Assembly (NCBI GenBank): GCA_027022775.1
Contig: JALVXO010000012.1
Span: 1-20,248 of the forward strand
Source of the DNA: Campylobacteraceae bacterium
Lineage (GTDB): Bacteria > Campylobacterota > Campylobacteria > Campylobacterales > Sulfurovaceae
Direction: 5' to 3'
DNA: 20,248 nucleotides
Shown: positions 1 to 6,142 of the stretch, in pieces
How positions within the stretch are numbered: the first letter of the stretch is position 1
Layout of the letters: the number at the start of each line of letters is the position of its first letter
The notes under the pieces: generated by a model
Told to the model about the DNA's origin: nothing
Seen by the model: only the letters and a program-made list of their open reading frames with translations
The model's database searches: none
Made by a program: the position numbers and the translations under genes

Positions 1-80
1 CTACAAAATATTTCAGAAGAAAACACTATGATTTTATGGACTTTTGGTTATTGGATTTATCTAAAAATAGCACTTTTTAA

Positions 81-398
81 GCAAAGGTTAAGGTTGGGTG
101 GCAAAGTTGGGTTAAAGAAAAGTGCAGTTATCTTTTACGGATTTCCGCTTTTTTAAAAAAAATTTTTATTAAAAAAGAGGTAATTGTAGATGCCGGTCCT
201 AAAAAGGTAGCAAATATTTTTGGATTTGTTTTTGCATACACAATGCTCTTTTTTGCTGTTTTGGGTTTTGCAAAAACTGCGCTTTCTATCGCAACAGTTT
301 TATTAATTTGCGCGCTGCTAGAAGCGGTTTTCAATTACTGTGTAGGTTGTCAGGTTTACTATATTTACCAAACCGTAAAGGGCGAAATTAAATTGTAA
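81..398 (+). pseudogene. DUF4395-like membrane protein, C-terminal part, probably decayed
   Basis: The frame ending in TAA at 396-398 encodes a hydrophobic protein with VDAGPKKVAN followed by two membrane-type segments and the closing motif FNYCVGCQVYYIY. The late cysteine pair CxxC after a hydrophobic segment is what I recall as the hallmark of DUF4395 membrane proteins, whose function is unknown. The frame is closed upstream by TAA at 78-80 and has no ATG, GTG or TTG before the middle of the domain. The expected first membrane segment is not in this frame. Another frame is open from base 1 to TAA at 154-156, and one extra T in the run at 149-154 would join it to this frame, but its translation does not look like the family. 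I read this as a frameshifted or decayed gene whose start is at or beyond the window edge. A sequencing error in the A/T runs near 150-167 is possible. Confidence 0.5.
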
Positions 399-406
399 CT
401 TTTTTT

Positions 407-433
407 AACTCCCGCTTTTGCGGGAAGTTTTCT
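407..433. terminator. Hairpin terminator between convergent genes
   Basis: AACTCCCGC, a TTTT loop and GCGGGAAGTT form a stem with one bulged base. It is followed by T-rich sequence on the plus strand and preceded by a T-run that gives a tail on the minus strand. It lies between the end of the DUF4395 remnant and the end of the 43-aa minus-strand ORF, so it could stop transcription from both sides. Confidence 0.7.
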
Positions 434-563
434 ATTTTCTAAACAGCTTTTTAAAAAACTTTTTAACTCTTTTCCATAAAGGAACTTTATATTTTTTTAA
501 CTCTTCTTCTAAACGGCGGTTGGCGGCTTTTAAATGTTTTGGGTTAAAGTGTGCTGTTTTCAT
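432..563 (-). CDS. Small basic protein (43 aa), coupled to the OmpA-like gene
   Basis: ATG at 561-563 opens a 43-aa frame ending in TAG at 432-434. It begins inside the last codons of the OmpA-like gene (20-base overlap) and has an AAGG sequence six bases upstream, so translation could be coupled to that gene. The protein starts MKTAHFNPKHLKAANRRLEE, is predicted helical, and ends in a strongly basic amphipathic stretch (KRVKKFFKKLFRK). It has no cysteines and no clear membrane segment. I do not recognise a family. The position as third gene of the channel operon, just before its terminator, suggests a small accessory or membrane-surface protein. Support is an ATG, a good ribosome binding site and tight packing; homologues would be needed to confirm it. 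Confidence 0.55.
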   Translation of the reverse strand: MKTAHFNPKHLKAANRRLEEELKKYKVPLWKRVKKFFKKLFRK

Positions 564-1704
564 CTAAAACCTTTTGAATTTCGTAGAAAGCGTTTTGATT
601 TTTAAGGCGGAATTTTATTTCGATTCTTCTTGATGCTTCTTTATCCTCTTTGCCATCTACTATGATTCTATCGATAAAAGAGCGGCCGCTGGCGGTTAGG
701 ATTTTTTGCAGGTTGTATTTTTTGGCAACCGGCAGGGTCAGCAGGTAATTCATAACCGCCAGGGCTCTATCTTGCGAGAGTTTTAAATTGTAAAGGTATC
801 CGCCGTCGCTGTCTGTGTGGCCTTCTATTACGATAGTTTCGATATTTGGAGCTATTGCTTCATCGCCTAATAGCGCGTTTATATAATTTGTAAATGCGGT
901 TTTTAACTGCTCTTTGGCACTCTCTTTAAGTTTGGCGCTATCTTTATCGAAAAGTATTTTAGAGCTTAATTTAAGCGCGCCATCTTTGCCAACTTGCACT
1001 TTATTGCCAAGGCTTTTTTTAAGCTCGTCTATAACCCTTAATTTAATGCCGGTTAAGTATTTGATTTTTGCTCTCTGCGCCTGCAGTTTTTTAACCAAAT
1101 CTTCGTAAGCGCTCTTTTTCTCATTAAGCGCATCTAGCAGTTCCAGAAGTTTTTTACTTTTTAAATCCAATTCATCCTCTTTTTTAGTAAGTGAATTAGA
1201 AAGCACCAGAACCTTATCTTTATACTCTTGAAGCTTTTTTTCTTTATCTTGCAAGGTTGTGTTTGTCTCTTTTAGCAGGTTTTGAAGCAGCACGATTTTG
1301 CCGTTTAGTTTATCAAGTTTGGCATTTTTTGCAAGCAGAATTTGGTTCAGTTTTTTTAATTCGTTATCTTTTAACTCAAGCTCGTTTTTTGTAAGTGCTA
1401 AAACCTCTTTGGTTTTATTGAGCTCAACCGCCCTATCTTGCAGCAGCGCTTTTAATTTATAAATTTCATCCTCTTGCAGTTTGATTTTTTTAATCTGCTC
1501 TTTAACTTGAGTGTTTAAATTTTTTACCTTCTCTTGCTTTTGCTTTAGTGCCAGCTCTTTTTTGTGCAGATTTTGGCGCAAAACTATCGATTTTGAAACA
1601 ATCGCGCCAATTAGCAGTATAAAAACAAAAAGAAGCCCCGCCATCAAATCGGCATAAGATATCCAAAAGTTGCTGTTGTCACTAGAGCTTTTTTGCTTAA
1701 ACAT
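544..1704 (-). CDS. OmpA/MotB-like protein with long coiled coil
   Basis: 386 aa in three parts. Residues about 13-35 are a MotB-type plug and membrane segment (FWISYADLMAGLLFVFILL) whose YAD aspartate (D19) matches the proton-carrying Asp of MotB. Residues about 40-225 are a Lys/Glu/Leu-rich coiled coil. Residues about 240-375 are an OmpA-like peptidoglycan-binding domain with FDKDSAKL, IEGHTDSDG and a closing SRRIEIKF. The likely role is the stator-like, wall-anchoring partner of the channel protein encoded just upstream, three bases away. Together they should form a proton-driven inner-membrane complex. Flagellar MotB is unlikely because the coil is far too long and no flagellar gene is near. 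A Zorya ZorB role was considered; the fold fits but no ZorC, ZorD or ZorE is present. The general family is certain, the process it powers is not known. Confidence 0.88.
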   Translation of the reverse strand: MFKQKSSSDNSNFWISYADLMAGLLFVFILLIGAIVSKSIVLRQNLHKKELALKQKQEKVKNLNTQVKEQIKKIKLQEDEIYKLKALLQDRAVELNKTKEVLALTKNELELKDNELKKLNQILLAKNAKLDKLNGKIVLLQNLLKETNTTLQDKEKKLQEYKDKVLVLSNSLTKKEDELDLKSKKLLELLDALNEKKSAYEDLVKKLQAQRAKIKYLTGIKLRVIDELKKSLGNKVQVGKDGALKLSSKILFDKDSAKLKESAKEQLKTAFTNYINALLGDEAIAPNIETIVIEGHTDSDGGYLYNLKLSQDRALAVMNYLLTLPVAKKYNLQKILTASGRSFIDRIIVDGKEDKEASRRIEIKFRLKNQNAFYEIQKVLDENSTL

Positions 1705-1707
1705 AGT

Positions 1708-2760
1708 TTACTCTTTTAAAGTTTTAATATTTTCAGCCATCTGCTCGACCATCGCAACGCTTTTGGCAAGTTCAGAATCTATCTTTTCAAGTGCACCATC
1801 TAAATCGTTATCGAATGATTCTAACAAATCTTTTAACTCTTTTGCGCTTTTGTTAAACTGCTTTATGTTTTGTTCTAAAAGCTCTTTTGCCTCTATTGTA
1901 TTTGATGCCAAATGAAGCTCTTGAACATTTTTGCTTAATCTTTCGCTTGCCTTTTGCAGACTCTGCTCTAAATTTACAAGCGCGTTTTTTGTTGTATCGA
2001 TGATTTTTTCGTAACTTTGCAGATGCTCTTTATTTAAATCTTTTATAAAATCTAAATTAAACACCTCTTTAAGAGCTTTTACAAATTCGCTATCCAGTAT
2101 CGCTTTTTGGTTGTATTTGAATTTTAAAAGCTCTTTTTTGCTCCAGATATATTTTGAGTAAATCTCTTCTAAAGAGAGGGTTAAATTCTCTATCTGCGAA
2201 AGCCCTACTCTTTCAAAAAAGTTCCACCAAAGCGATAAAAATATACCGAAAATCGAAGCGTAAAACGCAGTGCCGATACCTGCTAAAAGGGTAGAAATCT
2301 CCCTATCTAACTCTTTGGTGTTGCTTACTGTGAAATCTGGCATAGATATTGCAATAGCTATAAATGTGCCTAAAATTCCAAGCATAGGAAATGTGCTGGA
2401 GGCTATTTTGGCAAAATTGTCGTTTCGGATATTTTTAAAATAGTCATCAAGAAAATCGCGCACGCTTAAGACAGATTTGGTTTTACCATCAATTGTTAAA
2501 GCGGTTTTTTCTAAATTTTTCTCTAACTCATTTTGGGTAATTTTAAATTGATTTTTTATTTTACATACCGAAACAGAAGCATTATGCGGTATAAAAAGCA
2601 GAAATATTAAAAAGATTGCAACTATTATATAAAAGGTGTGCGAACTGACACTTAAAAGATTTATCAAGCCAAAAAAGTTTGCACCCAAAAAAAGCACAAA
2701 CAAAAAAGGCACCAAAGCAATTAAAAAAAACTTGCCAAAACATCCTCCGCCATTTTCCAT
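1708..2760 (-). CDS. MotA/TolQ/ExbB-family proton channel protein
   Basis: 350 aa. Two hydrophobic segments lie near residues 9-30 and 40-58, followed by a soluble stretch and then the conserved pair of channel helices at about 120-140 (FPMLGILGTFIAIAIS) and 155-180 (LAGIGTAFYASIFGIFLSL), the MotA/TolQ/ExbB signature. The C-terminal third is a predicted coiled coil (LEQSLQKASERLSKNVQEL and onward), longer than in TolQ or ExbB. The start is ATG at 2760 with GGGGAG upstream. The gene is first in an operon with the OmpA/MotB-like gene (three-base gap), as in stator-type pairs. It probably conducts protons and drives its partner in the inner membrane. Lack of a TonB, TolA or flagellar gene nearby argues against those specific systems. 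Confidence 0.87.
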   Translation of the reverse strand: MENGGGCFGKFFLIALVPFLFVLFLGANFFGLINLLSVSSHTFYIIVAIFLIFLLFIPHNASVSVCKIKNQFKITQNELEKNLEKTALTIDGKTKSVLSVRDFLDDYFKNIRNDNFAKIASSTFPMLGILGTFIAIAISMPDFTVSNTKELDREISTLLAGIGTAFYASIFGIFLSLWWNFFERVGLSQIENLTLSLEEIYSKYIWSKKELLKFKYNQKAILDSEFVKALKEVFNLDFIKDLNKEHLQSYEKIIDTTKNALVNLEQSLQKASERLSKNVQELHLASNTIEAKELLEQNIKQFNKSAKELKDLLESFDNDLDGALEKIDSELAKSVAMVEQMAENIKTLKE

Positions 2761-2777
2761 TTTCTCCCCTTTTTAAT

Positions 2778-2812
2778 AAGCTAAAGGCTTAAAGCATAAA
2801 GCTAAAAGCCGG
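2778..2812. repeat. Heptad repeat array, GCTAAAA type
   Basis: Successive seven-base units CTAAAGG, CTTAAAG, CATAAAG and CTAAAAG, drifting in sequence but constant in spacing. An inverted array of the same type lies at 3073-3100, and a head-to-head pair at 10914-10970. It sits just upstream of the channel-protein start. Confidence 0.6.
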
Positions 2813-2828
2813 CAAAGAATTACATCCC

Positions 2829-3021
2829 GTCATTCCCAACTTAATTGGGAATCCACGGTTTATAAAACCAGATAAGTTTTTTTGCACCTTTCTCTAATCT
2901 CTAATTTCTTAATCTCTCTTCTCTAAAATATCCCTCACCTAGTTCCCATCGTCCTCGATGGGAACTCATACTTAGGCTTATTACGCTTAAAGTATGCATT
3001 CCAATCGGGGATAATTGGAAC
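2829..3021. repeat. Cluster of palindromic intergenic repeats
   Basis: Three hairpins follow one another. ATTCCCAA/TTGGGAAT lies at 2832-2852, within a GTCATTCCC...GGGAATCCA motif of a kind common in proteobacterial genomes. A perfect 11-bp stem AGTTCCCATCG/CGATGGGAACT with loop TCCT lies at 2941-2966. TTCCAAT/ATTGGAA lies at 2999-3020. The last two are linked by ATACTT...AAGTAT, so 2941-3021 can fold as one larger structure. These resemble REP-type elements. With the flanking heptads they fill the first half of the 678-base gap before ruvX, and I see no gene there. Confidence 0.65.
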
Positions 3022-3072
3022 GAGAGAAAAATTTGCAGCTTTGCCGCTTAAAAAAAGCAAAGCTACCTTGTT

Positions 3073-3100
3073 GGCTCTATGCTCTGAGCTTTTAGCTTTA
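3073..3100. repeat. Heptad repeat array, inverse of the one at 2778
   Basis: Read on the minus strand this gives TAAAGCTAAAAGCTC followed by AGAGCATAGAGCC, the same seven-base rhythm and bases as the array at 2778-2812 but in opposite orientation. The two arrays bracket the palindrome cluster, so the whole of 2778-3100 could be one composite element. Confidence 0.5.
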
Positions 3101-3138
3101 CAATTTATTTTACCACAAAAAGGTTAACTAAACATTAT

Positions 3139-3270
3139 CTAGCAAGGTCTTTTTATTTTTTCTACAAGGGCGGCGATGCTCATTACCCTGCTCTCTTTGG
3201 CAAACTTTTTGCCATCCAGAAAGATAATTGTGGTTGAAAAAGAAAATATACCGAAATTTGCTGTAATATC
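3139..3270 (-). pseudogene. Thioredoxin remnant, C-terminal part
   Basis: A 43-codon minus-strand frame ending in TAG at 3139-3141 reads DITANFGIFSFSTTIIFLDG and continues through SIAALVEKIKRP. This matches the second half of small thioredoxins: the cis-proline region (normally VPT, here FST), a beta hairpin FxDGK, and a C-terminal helix closing in a basic-Arg-Pro motif. A stop (TAA, 3271-3273) directly precedes it in frame, and the CxxC half is not found in any frame upstream as far as the palindrome at 3362. The loss of the cis-proline and of the active-site half indicates a dead fragment. It may have been a full gene before repeats spread here. Confidence 0.55.
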
Positions 3271-3361
3271 TTAATTTTTTTGTATCAATGTAAATTTGTT
3301 CTACTTTTTTCGACTTTAAACCCGCTCACCCCAAACAGTCCCGTAAAACCTTAAAATAGTT

Positions 3362-3402
3362 AAACCCAAAATTTGCATTAGAATTAGCAAAAATTTGGGT
3401 TA
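3362..3402. repeat. Miniature palindrome made of the two element ends
   Basis: ACCCAAAATTTGCATTAG is followed within one base by ATTAGCAAAAATTTGGGTT, an imperfect inverse copy. These are the two ends of the 167-bp element described at 3845 with no interior. It could be an internally deleted copy or the minimal unit. It lies between the thioredoxin remnant and the ruvX stop. Confidence 0.7.
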
Positions 3403-3438
3403 AAATTACATAAATACAATAAAGTATATCGGTAAAAC

Positions 3439-3831
3439 TTAAGCGTTTTCCAGGTACCTCTCTAAAATAATTTTTGCAGCTATAGAATCTATTCTACCGT
3501 CTCTTTTTTGTTTTATCTCTCCTTTTATTAACTCTTTTGCTTCATAAGAGCTAAAAGATTCATCGATATACTCAACCTTAATACCTTCTGTATCCAAAAG
3601 AGAGACAAAATATTTTATTTTGCGCTCCATCTCTTCTTGAGCGCTTCCGCCTTTTGGTAAACCTACAACCAGACACTCTATGCCCCACTCTTTAAGAAGC
3701 GTGCTTACATCCCTGCTTGCCTGTTTTCTTCCTTTTCTTATAATTGCATTTTGCGGCAATACTGTTTTGCCGTCAAAACAGAAAGCAACACCGATTCTTT
3801 TTAAACCTATATCTATAGCAGCCAGTTTCAC
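3439..3831 (-). CDS. ruvX: RuvX/YqgF-family RNase H-like nuclease
   Basis: 130 aa, about the usual family length. The RNase H-like fold is shown by an N-terminal LAAIDIGLKRIGVAF (first catalytic Asp near residue 7), VVGLPKGG in the middle, YIDESFSSYEA (second acidic site) and a closing RIDSIAAKIILERYL (third Asp). The family is described as a putative Holliday-junction resolvase and as acting in 16S rRNA 5'-end maturation. I chose GTG at 3829-3831 because AAAGGA lies six bases upstream and the product then begins at the conserved strand. The frame stays open to 3975, but that extension is translated repeat element (3845-4011) and should not be annotated as protein. The upstream GH3 gene is on the same strand, and the element separates the two. 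Confidence 0.9.
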   Translation of the reverse strand: MKLAAIDIGLKRIGVAFCFDGKTVLPQNAIIRKGRKQASRDVSTLLKEWGIECLVVGLPKGGSAQEEMERKIKYFVSLLDTEGIKVEYIDESFSSYEAKELIKGEIKQKRDGRIDSIAAKIILERYLENA

Positions 3832-3844
3832 AGCTTTTCCTTTA

Positions 3845-4011
3845 AACCCAAATTTTGCATTAGAAGATGCATCAGATGTGTTGGTGCTTGGCAGCAGGGG
3901 TGCTGGGGGAAAATGCAGGCGCACTTGTAAAATGCATCGAGGCTTTACTCCTGTGCCCGTGCTGACAAGCACCAATGCAGATGATATATCGGCTAATGCA
4001 AATTTTGGGTT
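3845..4011. repeat. Palindrome-ended intergenic element, copy A (167 bp)
   Basis: Bounded by AACCCAAATTTTGCATTAG on the left and CTAATGCAAATTTTGGGTT on the right, inverse complements with few mismatches. The interior is alignable to copy C (11045-11210) along its whole length and to both flanks of copy B (5774-6140). The left end touches the ribosome binding site of ruvX. The right end contains the TAG stop (3993-3995) and last five codons of the GH3 gene. No transposase is present, so it would be a non-autonomous, MITE-like or RPE-like element. Confidence 0.8.
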
Positions 4012-5051
4012 AATGCATTTATTCTAGCATTTGCCCTTTTTATGGCTGTTTCGCTTACTCTGCCGCTCTTTAAAAGCTCTCTTACAATCTTTATAACCGT
4101 ATCGGTTTTAACAACTCTGCCAGGAGACACCTGATTTGCAAAAAGTATCATATCATTTCCTGCATTTATTGCCAGCGCTATTGCCTCTTTTAAACCGTAA
4201 TGTTTGGCAATGGCGCCCATTTGCATATCGTCTGTTATTACTACTCCTCTAAAACCTATTTTATTTCGTAAAAGTCCGGTAACAATGTTTCTTGAGAGCG
4301 AAGCAGGATAATTGGCATCATAACGCCTGTTGAAAATATGAGCCACCATTACAGTATCGGTTATATTTTTTAGCAGCTTGTAGGGAACCAATTCATCCTC
4401 TCCCCAATAATTTGTGACATCCACAAACCCTTTATGAGTATCGCCAAAAGAAGAGCCGTGTCCCGGGAAGTGTTTCAGAGATGTTAAAATGCCGTAACTG
4501 TGCATAGCTTTAATAAAGGCTTTATCGTAAGATGCAACTGTTTTTGCATCTTTGCCGTAACTTCTCCCCCATTTTACAATTACTCTGTTCTGGGAATTTT
4601 TTGCCAAATCTGCAACAGGCGCAAAGTTTAAATTAAATCCCAGGTTTTTTAACTCCCTTGCCATTTGCAAATAGGTTTTATAGGCGGTATTAATCCCATA
4701 TTTTGCAACCGTAGAAGCTTTTGGGTATTTTTTGAATTTAACTCTTTGCACAGCGCCGCCCTCTTGGTCAATGGCAACAAGCACCCTGCTGTTGCAGCTT
4801 TTTAAATCGGAAATTAAAGCTTTTAAATCGCCTGCTGATTTAAAATTTTTAACAGCACCTGCTTTAACCGGGCTTCTCCCAAATAGAATAACACCGCCCA
4901 ACCCCTTTTGGCAGATATCTTTTTTTATTTCTAAATCGTTTCCTGCAGTGCCGTAAAAGCCCAAAATAAACATATTGGCTATCTCTTTGTCTGTAACTTT
5001 AGCAGAAAAAACCGAAGTAAAAAAAATCAAACCAGCTATAATTTTTCTCAT
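3993..5051 (-). CDS. Exported GH3 beta-N-acetylhexosaminidase (NagZ-like)
   Basis: 352 aa glycoside hydrolase family 3 protein. Motifs: VAIDQEGGAVQRV near residue 92, KHFPGHG (193-199) followed by DTH (204-206), which carries the histidine typical of the NagZ branch, and VITDDMQMGAI (271-281) with the nucleophile Asp. NagZ removes GlcNAc from anhydromuropeptides during wall recycling and is normally cytoplasmic. Here residues 1-17 (MRKIIAGLIFFTSVFSA) look like a signal peptide, so this enzyme probably acts in the periplasm on peptidoglycan. The start is ATG at 5051, with a TATAAT on the minus strand at 5072-5077. The last codons, TQNLH and TAG, come from the repeat element, so the natural C-terminus has been replaced. 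It is divergent from the tlpA-like gene. Confidence 0.85.
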   Translation of the reverse strand: MRKIIAGLIFFTSVFSAKVTDKEIANMFILGFYGTAGNDLEIKKDICQKGLGGVILFGRSPVKAGAVKNFKSAGDLKALISDLKSCNSRVLVAIDQEGGAVQRVKFKKYPKASTVAKYGINTAYKTYLQMARELKNLGFNLNFAPVADLAKNSQNRVIVKWGRSYGKDAKTVASYDKAFIKAMHSYGILTSLKHFPGHGSSFGDTHKGFVDVTNYWGEDELVPYKLLKNITDTVMVAHIFNRRYDANYPASLSRNIVTGLLRNKIGFRGVVITDDMQMGAIAKHYGLKEAIALAINAGNDMILFANQVSPGRVVKTDTVIKIVRELLKSGRVSETAIKRANARINALTQNLH

Positions 5052-5071
5052 TTTATCTCTTTTTTAATGTA

Positions 5072-5077
5072 ATTATA
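5072..5077 (-). promoter_or_regulatory. -10 box for the GH3 gene
   Basis: TATAAT on the minus strand, 21 bases before the ATG at 5051, with AAAAAAGAGA as the ribosome binding region. No clear -35 box. Confidence 0.5.
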
Positions 5078-5111
5078 CAATAAAATACACAATCTCTTCA
5101 TTTAACTGTGC

Positions 5112-5117
5112 TATAAT
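5112..5117 (+). promoter_or_regulatory. -10 box for the tlpA-like gene
   Basis: GCTATAATTTG gives a perfect TATAAT. AAAGGA follows at 5132-5137 and the ATG at 5143. It is divergent from the GH3 promoter at 5072-5077. Confidence 0.6.
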
Positions 5118-5142
5118 TTGCCAAACATTTAAAAGGATTGAT

Positions 5143-5697
5143 ATGATAAAAAAGTTTTTTACAGTTATTTTTATTTTAGGCACTTTTTTATTTGCACAGC
5201 AGCCGATACAGCCGGAATTTAAATTAAAAACTGTTGACGGCAAAACTTTTTTAGTTAAAGGGGCAGAAAACGGATTAATTATGCCAAAAGAGCTGCAAGG
5301 CAAAGTAATTTTAGTAGAGTTTTGGGGAACACACTGTCCGCCTTGCAGGCTGTCCATACCGCAATATATAGATTTAAATAAAAAATATAAAGATAAGATT
5401 GCAATGTTTGCTGTAGAAGTTCAAATGACTCCAAAAGATGTGCTTAAAGAATTTGTAAAACAGAAAGGAATTAATTATAATATTTTAACCCAGAGCGAAA
5501 ATTATGATTTTGTAAATTATATTTCTGTAAGAACCAAATGGAGAGGAGCAATTCCATTTCTTTTGATTTTTGATAAAACAGGCGAATTTAAATTTATTAA
5601 ACTGGGTTATATCAGCGAAAAAGATGTAGAGGGTATAATCAAAATATTGCTTAATAAAAACAGCAGCACCCAAAATAATAATATTAAGAAAAAATAA
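5143..5697 (+). CDS. Exported TlpA/ResA-like thioredoxin
   Basis: 184 aa. A signal peptide covers about residues 1-18 (MIKKFFTVIFILGTFLFAQQ). A TlpA-type thioredoxin fold follows: ILVEFWGTHCPPC with the CPPC redox pair at 65-68, and GAIPFLLIFDKTGEF with the cis-proline at about 138. Such periplasmic proteins reduce or exchange disulphides, often during cytochrome c maturation or stress repair; the substrate is not evident here. The start ATG has AAAGGA upstream and its own TATAAT. The C-terminal 15 residues are polar (Asn/Lys-rich) and probably disordered. It stands alone on the plus strand, with element copy B downstream. Confidence 0.88.
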   Translation: MIKKFFTVIFILGTFLFAQQPIQPEFKLKTVDGKTFLVKGAENGLIMPKELQGKVILVEFWGTHCPPCRLSIPQYIDLNKKYKDKIAMFAVEVQMTPKDVLKEFVKQKGINYNILTQSENYDFVNYISVRTKWRGAIPFLLIFDKTGEFKFIKLGYISEKDVEGIIKILLNKNSSTQNNNIKKK

Positions 5698-5773
5698 AAT
5701 ATGTTACATCAAAACAGTAGGATTTTAGAGATTTTATTACAGCACTGATTATATATTAGCCAAAAAGTACATT

Positions 5774-6140
5774 AACCCAAATTTTGCACTAGAAGATGCA
5801 TCAGATGTGTTGGCGTTTGGCAACAGGGGTGCTAGAGAAAAACATATACGCATTTGTAGGGTCGAAACCGGAGCGGTCGGAGTGAGAAAGATAGTGCTAT
5901 GGAGGCAAAAGCGTTAAGCAAACAGCACCGCAGGGACGCTATGCAAGAGTGCATAACCGCTTACCTGCTCACAGCTAAAAAGTTAAAGCAGTTTAACTTT
6001 TTTTAACGCTGTTGCTGTTTGTAGCTTCGAAACCGCAGCGTCCTAAGCGAAGCAAACTGCGGAGGTAAAGGCTTTACCCTGTGCCTCTGCTGCCAATGAT
6101 CAATGCAAATAGAGTATTGGCTAATGTAAATTTTGGGCTT
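5774..6140. repeat. Palindrome-ended element, long copy B (367 bp) with nested units
   Basis: The left 85 bases and right 75 bases align with copies A and C. Between them is about 200 bases of extra DNA, bounded by two related direct units that begin GTAGGGTCGAAACCGGAGCG (5857) and GTAGCTTCGAAACCGCAGCG (about 6020) and end in GGAGG(C/T)AAA. Between the units lie hairpins TATGCA/TGCATA (5940-5955) and a perfect 11-bp stem AAAAAGTTAAA/TTTAACTTTTT (5977-6002). The right end stops two bases from the trpE stop codon. This fills the 445-base gap 5698-6142 almost completely; I see no gene in it. Confidence 0.72.
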
Positions 6141-6142
6141 AA

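Noticed and set aside
81..117. Degenerate end of the AACCCAAA element in the broken DUF4395 gene
   Set aside because: GCAAAGTTGGGTTAA is similar to an element end, but the match is short and gapped and no second end is found, so it is not enough to claim insertion.
128..334. Minus-strand 68-aa frame opposite the DUF4395 remnant
   Set aside because: It is low complexity and Lys-rich, with no ribosome site, opposite a frame with recognisable domain motifs.
544..2760. Zorya defence pair ZorA/ZorB
   Set aside because: The folds match, but no ZorC, ZorD or ZorE is adjacent; the operon ends at the terminator near 407-433, and ruvX lies beyond the gap on the other side.
3439..3975. Longer ruvX frame with a 48-residue N-terminal extension
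   Set aside because: The extra residues translate the repeat element; AAAGGA and GTG at 3829-3831 give the normal family start.
3680..4027. Plus-strand 115-aa frame across ruvX and element A
   Set aside because: It lies mostly opposite ruvX; only the element part is of interest and is discussed as a repeat.
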